The position numbers were made by a program, and so were the translations under genes. The notes under the pieces are model-generated. The model did no database searches, was not told where the DNA came from, and saw only the letters and a list, made by a program, of their open reading frames with translations. Shown here piece by piece: positions 46,501 through 58,500 of a DNA stretch of 64,000 bases; position 1 is the stretch's first letter; every line of letters starts with the position of its first letter. The stretch comes from CAUPWF01 sp964367905 (GTDB taxonomy: Bacteria > Bacillota > Clostridia > Lachnospirales > Lachnospiraceae): the NCBI GenBank assembly GCA_964367905.1, contig CAYIZP010000004.1, positions 38,720-102,719 on the forward strand. Direction: 5' to 3'.

Positions 46501-49500
46501 GTAAACAGTTTTTCCATTGATTCCTTGATCGAACTCAACATTTCCTAATGCTGTAGTGGTTATACCATCTTTTACGGTTGTAGTAATAACCTCTCTCCAT
46601 TCTATTACTTGATACGTATACGGTACAACTATTGTTGTCACTTCTTCATCTTCACCTACTATTTCCTGATTCACATAAATTATATTTCCCTCAGCGTCTA
46701 ATTTAGTTTTTGTGACAACAATTTGTTCATAGCTTATTTCTTGCTCTATCTCTCCTTCACCACTAGATACAATCGCTTTTGGAATTTCCAATTGAATTGC
46801 CATTTTAACAATTAATTTTCCAATCGTCAAACCTAAAACATCTGTTACTATACTTGATTCTGTTAACTCTGCATCTTGCATGTATAGTTGTGCATGTAGA
46901 TTCACTTGGTTTGCCTCTACTTGAAGTTCTGCTTTTTCACTGTTGTTATTAACAAAATATACTACGAATGCCTGATTTGTAGTACCAACATCATTAGCAA
47001 TTAGATCTAGTTCATGGGCAAATATCGCGGCATCATCAATCGTGTATATATTTCCTTTAATATTAATGTTAATTGTTGATGACGGTAAGTAGATTCGACC
47101 TGTAAAGTAGATATCCCCTTCCTTGCTCCCACTTATGTTTAGTTGTAGTTCTTCAGTCGATGTATATTCTGATTTCTCTGTAACAGTATATGGAAGATTT
47201 CCGTCGCTATCTGTGTATCCTGCAATTACATATTCAGCATTTTCTATACTCTCATCGCCCGCACTCAAAGACAAGTCTCCTAGATATAAGTCGTAACTTG
47301 AATTATTCGTAATAGAAAGCTGAGAAACGCCAATATTTCTAATTACACTAAAGTTACCTTGTACTTGCCCTTTCTGAGAGAAAATTCTACAAGTTCCACC
47401 TGTTAATCTTCCAAATTCTGTAATCGTAATCGATTCACCCTCTTTATCCACATACTGACTATCCACACCAGATACATTACCCGATTCATCGATTACTATA
47501 TTAATTCCTACAGTAGTTCCGTATTTGATGCTCGCACTTCCCAGATTCACTGTACTGCTACTTAGAAATTCTCCGGTTACAAACGCTTGCTCATCACTAC
47601 CTAGAACATACTTTTCAATTACATCCACTACCACCGTTACAAATTTTACTACCGTTTTTACAATCCATTTTATAATACTACTAAATGGCCACGGTAACCA
47701 AGAGGCTATTTTCTCTGTAATTGTCTCTACTACTTGAATCACTTTCTCAACCGCCCTCGTCACATACCTTACAACTGACGCAGAATACGATGTGGCATCA
47801 CGATTAAAGTTCTTTGTCTCATCTTGTTGAATGGTATCGGCATAAATATAGATATCCTTTCCAATCAATTCACTTGAACCAGTAAGTAAAATCTGATTTT
47901 GAATATTGATGTTAATATGTGAAGTAGCATATACTATTCCAGTTAGACCTCCTTCGATGGTTGCATATGTTTTTGCATGTACGATAAAATCATCGCTCAC
48001 GTATGTCTGAATGTTCAATGTACCTGCTGCTAATAATTTCACTGATTTTCCACTTATGGATACATCGACCACTCCTAGCTTGATGATACTATGTGCATCG
48101 GAATATGAACCTGCTGCGTATACTTTCACCCATGAATCAGCATACAGATTAATACCTTGAATAAACGTAAGAAGATTGATGTCTTTCTTGGCGATGTAAT
48201 CACTATTTTCTCCTAAATCTAACGTAGCTCCTAGTGTTAGATTAATAATTGCTTTTACTGTGTTCTTGGCAACGGCTGATACAGTATCTGGAACTCTTGC
48301 CCTACTGTCTAGTACAACTTTATTGACAACACTTTGTATATCAATGCTTCCATCTGTACTCATGTTGACACCATTTCCAATTACGACCTTAGGGGCAACA
48401 ACCACATTCAACGTCGCTATTGTTTCGTTTATCGCAATTCCTGACAGTGCTGGCAGTGCAACTCCAGCATAATTATTTACATAAATCCATTCGATGGATA
48501 TAGTCGCTAAAATTGTAATAGAATTATACTCATCACTATCATTCATTGCATTGATGTTAACACCAGCATCTATGAAATGAGCCAATTCCCCATTAAAAGT
48601 GACAACAAATATTGTTTTTCCCGCTACTACCAATCCGTTATGCGTTGCATTTGATGTGATTTGAACTGTATCAACTCTTTTATTTGCAAGAATCACCACC
48701 TGATTTCCATTTATGGCTGTTTCAGTTCCCGAGACCCTAGTTTCCACATTCATTGTATTGTTATAATCTAACTTTGTGCTATGGGCACCAATCAAATTTC
48801 CACTTGAAGCTTGCACAGCAATGTCACAAGTATCTATGACGCCTAGTGCTTGAATGTAGACAACTCCCTTAGAGTCTATGCTTGTACGTTCGCTAATTTT
48901 TACATTTACATTATTAAGTGATTCAAATGTTACATTTGCTGCTACAACCGAAACCCCACCATAGTTGCCCCCTTCTACATGCAATTGATAGTTCGCTGTA
49001 AGCATAGCAAGCATGGTAACATCACCTGTAGTTATAATATTCACTTCAGGTTCTACGATCGTTTGAACGCTAAGGCTTTCGTCAACTACTATTGTGTTGG
49101 CACTCCCACTTACAACTCCTCCACTATTTTGTTTTGTTGCTACAACTGTATTAGCTGTACCATAAGTAAGCAAGGCAACGGCAGATGCCTCCAATCGCGC
49201 AGAATTTCTCACACTTGTTTCTGCAACTGCTTCATTCACCACATGGATTTCATTTATACCAATCGGGACGACACCGTAATTATCACTTGCATGGCTAAAA
49301 TGCGTATAGAAATTTCCATAGCTTTCTAACTCTATCGAATCTCCTGCATATATTTTTCCATTTTTACTTACATAAGTACGTATACCTGTACTTTGATTCA
49401 CAGATGTATTCGTTCCTGATCCACTTACTGCTCCACCACTACTTGCATTGTTCTCTACTTGTATTCCAGTATTTGGAATAGCTGCTAAATTAGAATTAGG

Positions 49501-52500
49501 ATCAACATTAAAATAATTATTCATCCTCACAGAACCTTCTGCTTGAATAAGTGCGGCATCCCCTACATATACTGCTGAATTTACTGTTTGCTCTATCGTA
49601 ATCTCATTAACAGTAATGCTAAGTCCAGCACCTGTATTTTCGCCTTTTTGTACTGCACGAATTTTACTAATTGTCAAATTCATCACATCTAAATCATCAC
49701 AACTTATTGTTGCTGCACTATCAATAGAATTATTAATTTGTGCACTTACCTTAATATCAGTAGATGTTTTAGCTATTGAAGCGGCACCATATCCAGCACT
49801 ATTATTTTCTACAGCTACATCAATTCGAGAGAATATATCTGCTTTCACATTCCTAGCAGTAATTGTGCCCCCCAATGAATGAATTACGCTATAGTTTTCT
49901 ACGACATTCACTGTAAGACCCACTCCCGAAGCAAGTGCATCTGCTTTCAAATCCGTCACAATAGAAACCCCACCCAAATCCTGATAGCTGGAATTTGTAT
50001 TGTAATTTGATGTCATCGTGACATCTCCTTCGTCTTCAACTGTAAGTCCTGTCAATCCACTCACATTGCTAGTCATCTTACTCTCATTACTGTAATCAAT
50101 ATCAATGACACCAATTTCAAGTAATGCACCCGATGATCTATTTACAGCCACGTTGACATGCTGTTGCAAGTCATTTAATAACATGATACTTTTTGTTGTT
50201 CCTGTTGCTTCTAGAATCGAATTGGAGATATTAGATAATATAATATCAAAATCCAATCCTGTTCCACTAATTGCACCAGCATTCGCTGCATACGCTTTTA
50301 GATCTGTTGTATTAACTACTTTTGTTTCTACTCTAACAGCTTTAGCATCCGTTAAAACTCCTGTATACCAACTTTCAACAATTGTATCAAAATGATACTT
50401 TAAGGTTGTTGCTCCAACAGTAATTGCTCCAAGATCTGCTTTTCCAACAAACAATGTTGTCAAGTTTTCTTCTTTTGGAAGATACTGGGACTTCACATAG
50501 ATCTCAGCATTTTCAACTGTACTATCCTTGATTGCTGCTATTACCTGATTACTAACAGTCAATATATTCTTCATGCCACTTACCGAAATTAATGCTGCGG
50601 TTCCCGCAACTGAGACCACATTATAACTATGATTAATGGCATTCGATGTGACCTTCACCTCATCTGCACTAATTGTACTATCTTCAATCTTAGAAGTTAC
50701 CGAATTGTTAAAGGTTATGATAGATACTGCTCCTCCTCCTGAGACTACTCCTCCTGAGATGTTTCCATTTTTTACATTTAGCACCACTGTATCCGTTACA
50801 TTAACATTAACTGTTCCTGCGACAATATCCCCACCGCTTATGGTAGCCTGGTTGTTATCTTGCTTGTCACTTGAAGCAGTAGAATAGAATGTGTGTGTCA
50901 TATTATTAATTTTTTCGTTTGTCTCGTCTGTTTCCGCACTTCCATCTATCTGTGTTTCTTTTAATTTGTCTAACTGATCTTCTATAGCGCTCAACTGATT
51001 TGATCCGTTTATCGTTAACAATTCTTTGGCACCTTGTTCCAGATCTCCACCGATTTGAAGAACCAATACACTTCCACTAATTGCAACATTTCCTGCCACT
51101 CCTGATACAACAACTGCATCAATAGCACGATTCGATGTACTGATTACATCTAAAGTATCGCTAATTGTCCCCTTACCCGATTGTTGGAAATTCGCGTGTA
51201 TATCATTGTTCACTAGAAGAACAGCTACTGCTGCACCAACACCTATATAACCACCACTGACGCTGCCCGCCAGTGTTTGGACTGTGAATCCATCTCTTGC
51301 TTCTAGGATTACGTTTTTCGCTTGGAATCCATCTGTTCCTACAATATCTGCATGAACTGTATTGTCAAAGATTAATATCGTTCCACTTCCCGCAACAGAG
51401 ACACCACCTGAGACTGCAACGCCAGCTGCATATAGAGTAATCTCTTCTGTTCCAATTGCTTGAACTGTTACGTTCCCCTGATCTGTTTCACTTCCTGTTG
51501 TTATGATATTACCGATATAAGTCTCAACTACTGATTCCATCTTCAATACAGATGCCACTGCACCAATCGCAGCCGTTCCTGACACTGATAAAACCGCTGT
51601 CATTACATCATTCTTCATAAAGTTTGTAGTAATAACTGTGACTTCGGCTCCTGAGACTGCCTGTTTCACCTCTGTTTTGACAATATCAGTAATAACAAAT
51701 ACATTTGCAATAGCATTGACACTCGCCGTGCCACTCAATGCTATACCAATAATATGACCTGTATAGGTTGTCTGATGATTGGTTGTAATCTCGATCTCCT
51801 CCGTTGCAATTATGCTACCATTTGTATATGTTTGATATACTCCACTCTTACTATTGACATATAACACTCCCGGAACGATTGCTCCTGCACCTGCGATTGC
51901 AACTGCACCAACTTTTGCTTCTAAGCTGACTATATTATCAATCTTGCTGTTTACTCCCATTGCATCAATATCTGTTTCATCATAAATCGCTGCTATTTCT
52001 TGCTCAAGTAATAATACAAGCACATTAGCTGTAACAGATACACTACCACTTCCTGCAAGTGCTAATACAATAAAGTCATAATTACTTTCTACCTCATTCA
52101 AGAGATGGAATCCTGTATATCCCAGATAAGGTTCTTCTGTATATGATGTAATACCTCTGGCTATCATAGCACTCTCTGTTAGCGTAGCTTTTGTAACACT
52201 TGATTGTATCACAGTCAAGGCCGATGGACTTACAGCTATGTTACCAGCTGCAGTACCATTTCCTAAATGGACAGTAATGTTTTGATCGTTATCTAATACA
52301 AAGATAATTGCAGCTTGTGATGTATAATCTCCTTTGACATCCACTAATGTTTGATCTTCAAACAGTATTGTAGCAACCGCTCCATTAACCGCTCCACTTC
52401 CTGCTGCTGCAATACCCAGAATATAGGCATCAACAGAATTACCTGTGCTTGCTTTCGTGAAAATTGACCCGTCTGTATCCACTTCTACGCCTAAATCGAC

Positions 52501-55500
52501 ACGTGCTTCTACTTTAGATTCTGTAATTAAGGTCAAGACGCCTGCACCCACTCCTGCTGTACCACCTGCACTAAGAGAACCGATATACATAGTATAATCG
52601 AAGACTCCTATCGCCTGGGTCTTCACTCCGCCACTCCCTACTGTCAGCTTTGAATCTGCCCCAATTGTAGTACTTACAACTGCGTCATTTAGAATTGTAA
52701 CTACCACACCAACTACTGTAACCTTGCTAGATGCACCACCAGATACTGCAACCACGAGCATACTTACTTTTTTCTCATTATCAAGCACTACCGATGTTGC
52801 AGATACAGTCGGTGCTTGTAACAAAATAATAGAATTCCCTGAATTCGTAATCGTGATGACTGTTGCGCCGATTGCTATTTTTCCTGCATTGATATTACCC
52901 GCATAGACCGTAATATCATCCAATTGATCAATCGTAATTTCAATCTTATTGTCTACTTCTATCTTTTCAGTTGCCACCGCTCTAGCTGTTACATCATTTG
53001 CAATTAAAATCACTGGGATGGACCCCATAATTGTAAAATCTCCGCCTACACCTAAGCCTGCAACAACAGAGAATATAAAATTCGTATCGCTAGCTTTCAC
53101 TACTAAATTATTCGCCTTTACAGATTTAGCATCTATAGAAGCCCTCACTATCTTTTCATAAGTATTAACATCACTAGACCCACCTGCACTTGTCTCTTCA
53201 CTTAAATTGACATTACCTAATAAGCCCCACATAATTGTGTTGCTCTTTGCCTGCACCTCTAAGTTATCACTAGTAACAGTCGAACCTGTAGCAATACTTG
53301 CAATTGTCTCAGATAATATGTTTTTATAAGCTACATTCCCAGCAAATGAAAAGCTCTCTGCATATTGCGCTGCTAATAAAAATGATTTTATATCTTCTTT
53401 TGTATCTGCAATTATACTTATATTTCCTTCTGCTATTAGGCTTGTATTCTCTTCAACACTTGCCTGTGTTACTGTTGTCACATCAATATAGGATACAGAA
53501 GCTCCTACTCCAACGCTCCCTTTTACCGCACCTAACATTGCATTTATAATTTCATTCACCGTAGTGGCTGATAATTGAACCTTACCACCTACTGTCACTA
53601 TAGTATCAGTCTTGCTACTATATGTATCATCATAGTCTCTACCTATTCCGGCATAGACTACGTTTTCCATTGTAATAACATTCGCTGATCCTGCTACTGA
53701 AATTGTTTTCCCCGATCCACTACTTGTACCACCAGTCGCACCGCCTGTTATATCACCTGTTGTGCCACCCGCTTCACCACTTGGCGTTGAATCTGTCGCA
53801 CTTGAGCTTGACAATGCGCCAACTGCGCTTACAAGCAATGTATTTTTATCATCTTTTGCTGTAATTATTACGTTGCCGTCTACTTCTACAGCTGAACCTT
53901 TTCCAATATAAGCATAGGTTTCACTGCTATTGAGAAGAACCATTGCATTCAGACCAATAGCTGCCTTTCCACTGCTAGAATAAGCGCCTGATAGCATGTG
54001 TATGGATTGGTCTTGTAAGGATTCTAGAATCACATCACCCGTCACATTGATACTGCTGCCTTCACCAATATAGCTTGTATTTTTATCATTGAATAAAATA
54101 ACTGCCGACGAACCAGCGCCTGAGAAATTGCCATCTCCTTGTGATGCGCCACCAAATGCATCAATGTAGAAGTTATGCATAGTAAACCAATCTAGCATAT
54201 CAATCACTTTATCAATTATATTATCAACCACATCCGTCTTGATTGCATGATTATCTTCATCATAAAAATCAAAATCTTCCCAGCCTAATAGCCATTCAAA
54301 ATCCCCTTGATCTTCTTGGATATTTGGTTTGTTTGTTTTTACATTTAGCTGGGATGCTGTGATTGTCACTCCATTTTCTATTCCCGCTAATAATTCATTC
54401 TCGATATTAAGCATCGCAAACGCAAGCCCTACTCCTGCTGATTTTTCTTGACCTGATTTGCTGTATGCTACGGATCGTATGGCATATTTAGATTTTTCAT
54501 TTGCTATCACGTCAATCTGCTTCGCAGAAACCGTAGCTGCCTCTTCTATATATGCACTTGTTTTATCTTGCGATTCTAAATACACGCCAGTTCCTGCATA
54601 TGTCTTGCCACTGTCCGCTCCTAGACTAATAAATCCATTCTTTGCAGTGCCATATGCCTCAATTGATAACCCATTTAGATATGGGGCATTTGCATTTTGT
54701 GTATATTCTGCTTGAATCAATACATTTCCGCTCGCAGTGATACTATTACTATAAGCTGCTGTCTCATTTGCACTTAACAAAACACCTACTACCATCGTAA
54801 CTGCCGTTCCATTTGCAACGCTTGCTCCGTGAACCTCTATATGGTAATTAGAATCTGTATCTGCTAGGATTTCTACATTATTGGCTGTTAAAGTACCCAT
54901 TGAATAGGCTTGTGTCTTATTCATTAGCTCCAATAATGCCAATGCCGCAGATAGTGATGTCTGGCTTGACTTATTATTTGTTTTTCCAGACTGATCCCCT
55001 GTTTCTGGCGATTGTACTCCTGCTTTCTCTAATAAAATCGCTGATAATGTAGTTCCATTATTGCTCTTTGTAATCTTATTAGCAAGGCCCGACAAAGAGG
55101 CATTACTTCCTTTACCTGTCGCTAAGTCTTTTATATTTGTCCATGCACTAATATTAAAAGCAGCCTGATAATCTCCTAAGATAGATCCTTCTGCCGTGGC
55201 TTCTGTATAGATATCGTGAAATAGATTGTTCAAGGCCTGTATGGTTGCATCACCATTCACGACTGTCTCAGAATTTAAGTATGCACTGATATTAGATTCT
55301 AAGTACAAGTAAGAAACTGCTCCGCCCTTGGTACTCACGCCACCTGAAGCCTGCCCCTCAACCTTGGTATCGGTCTCACCTGTATACTCTGCATGAATCG
55401 TCAAGTTCCCATCTGTTGTCTCAATCTTATGGGCAGCGGCATATGCTGCTACTCTCGGTGTAATATAGTTCACAGCAACTGCTGCATCTAGCACATTATT

Positions 55501-58500
55501 GGCACCTGTTGATTGCCCAACTCCACCTGCCTCAGCAAACGCAGTAAGGTCTGTCTTATATATACTATTGATATTTAGAGCTTTCGCTTTAATGGAAATC
55601 TGCTTGTCAGGTAGTCCATAAATCGCAGAGATAACTTCTGTGTTCAACACATTGACACCAATAGACATTCCTGTTCCTTTTGTTGTTCCCTTCCAAGAGA
55701 ACGTAATTCCAAGATCATGAGAAGCAGATGAAAAGGCTTTTGTTTGTATATTTTCTTCAATGATTGTTTCAACACTAAGATCTCCCGTTGCTTCAATACC
55801 ATTGCTTACACTTGTCACATAGGATTGATCTAGATAAATCACATTAATAGAGCCACTATTGGTTTTCCCGCCTCCAGCTGCACCGGAAGTTGACATAAGA
55901 ACCAGGGAATTGATTGCATTTTCTACAAAACCTATGGTTGTCTTTATAATTCCATCTATCTCTTCTTCTATCAATGCCTGCTTTCCAATCTCTACCATTC
56001 CTGTCTGCACTGTGACATTGCGAGCGCTTATTACTTGCCCATCTAAGCTTGTAGCGGAATTGAAGAATATAACTGCTGATGAAACTCCAGCGGCTCCTGC
56101 TTTTGTAGGTGAATTACTACCTAGTTCACTTGGTAATTCTGTATTGGAATATGCAAACCCTAAAATATTCAAGGCGACCTCACTTAGAATATTAACATCT
56201 CCTGTTGCTATGATGTCTCCATTCATCACATTGTCATTGTAAGCATTGATGAAGTTAATTCCCATGGAAGATGTCTTATTCACCGTTCCCTCTGTGGTCT
56301 CTACTGTTCCAGAGAATAAATCAAGGACCATGGTTCCTAAATTGAAATCGGCAATAGAGCCCACCACACTGTTGAAGCTTTCACTTATTGATGCCTTTAC
56401 GTTTGTTACCATGTCAGCTGGGTCTGGAATTTCAAATGATTCCGACTCTTCATCTGTTAATAGCTCTTCTATTTCCCCATCCGGAGATGCTACTACGATA
56501 AATTCGCTTCTTACTGTATTTCGAGATTTTATATTCAGTGTTCCGCAATTCACATCACTATCTACTCTTGTATCCACATCACTAAACTGTGCGTTGATTG
56601 CGAAAGAACTTCCCTTTCCTGCAACTCCTTCTAGCAACTTACTTGTAACAGTTGATAGAACTGCTGTATCACTTAAGCCCTCTACAATGAACGAACCAGA
56701 AACTGTATGACTTTGATTCTCTACCAATGCACGTACCCGATTGATTAAAACATTTACAACCATTCCTGGTGCGCTAGCATTTCCACCATTTCCACCAGCA
56801 ATCACATCTAATTGAACCATGACATCTGAATCAGCTTGAACTGCCAATGATTGATACGTTCTACTCATTGTAACCTCTTTGGCAATGATTGCTTCCACTT
56901 GATTAGAGATTAATGCAAAGCCAGTCGCTGAACCAAACGTTGCTTCTTCCTCATTACCTGCTGCATTATCCACCATTTCAAACTTATAATCACCTATTGC
57001 ACTTACAATTAAATTCCCTGTGAGATTAAGTATACTCTGGTCCTCTATAGCAGCTTGATTAGAGATGTTGACAACCGTTCCTAGCACTGTTGATCCCGTA
57101 CCATTTTTCTCTTGCTCATATCCACCTTTCACATTAATCTCATAAGATGTAGGTTCTGATATGCTTTCTAATGTAAAGTCTGTTACTTCTGCATTACCCT
57201 TAAATTTTGCAAATTGATTGATATTCATAATATTGATTGCATATGAACTGGATGATCCAGCAGCCCCTCTGCCCGAACCATCTAATGCGCTTCCATCCAC
57301 AGTTATAGAAAGTACTTCTTTTCTATTTGCATGTATATCAACTTTTTCACTTTTTATTTGACTCCTATTAACTTCGATTTGATTGGTTATATTTGAAAAA
57401 TTAAATACGATAGAACTCGCCTTTTGCCCATCTTTCATTCCAAAAAAATCTGTGAAACTTGTAGTAAAATCATCTACCACTGCATTCAATTTCATTACAG
57501 CTGTCCAGATTTTTTGTATGGTATCTATTGTTGTATTGTCTTCTAGTCCTATTAGCTCTTGAATGGTATCAAAAATTGTATTCATCTGGTTAATTTCTGC
57601 TACTGAAGAAACTTCTCCATTTCCTGATTTTGCTACCAACACATTGTCATGTGTTACATCAGATGTAATCTCGATTCCCTCAGTAGCTGTCAATTGACTC
57701 TCGACAACAATCTTAGCATCTTGGTCTGCAATACCAACTACAATAAAGTATCCTGATGTTGCATCTTCTTCTCCATGGAACTGATTTGGATCACTTTGTA
57801 AATTCACTTGATAACTATTCTCATTTTGAATCTGGATGGATTGCCCCTCTATAACATAACCTCCGCTATTCATAATCTGAATCACGGAATCCATCTGCGT
57901 TACAAGTTGTATATAACCAAACTGGCTCGCTCCATTTCCAGCTTTTATTTCTGCTTTCGTTTTATTGCCTACTTTGATATTGATTGCGCCTTGCGCCCAT
58001 AGATTGATTTGATCAATTAAAATACTCACAAAGCTGTCATAAACTCCAGCATAGAATGAACCACTATCACCACTTGCACTCACCTCAAATGAAGCAATTG
58101 CATCGAAGTTATTACCTACGTTTATATCGCCACTTTTTAGCTCAATCTTTAATTCATGAGTCAGCAATTCTGCATCTCCAATTGTAGCCTCTAAATCAGT
58201 GATTCGCTCACTGACTATACTTTCACTTAATATAATCTTAAAATCATTATCAATCTCATAATCAACATACTCACTAATAAATGATTTTGTCTCACCTTCA
58301 ACATAGAGGTTCTTCACTGTAATTTTATTAGTTGCCGTTTCTGTCCCCTCAGTTTGAATTGAATCAACATCTAAATACATCTCTAAGTTTTCATTATTTA
58401 TAGCACCTAAAGTTAATGCATCCGTTCCCTCACCACCTTGAATTCGAATGATACCAGAAAAGCCCCCTTCATTTCCAAAGAAAATAGTATTATCTTGTAA

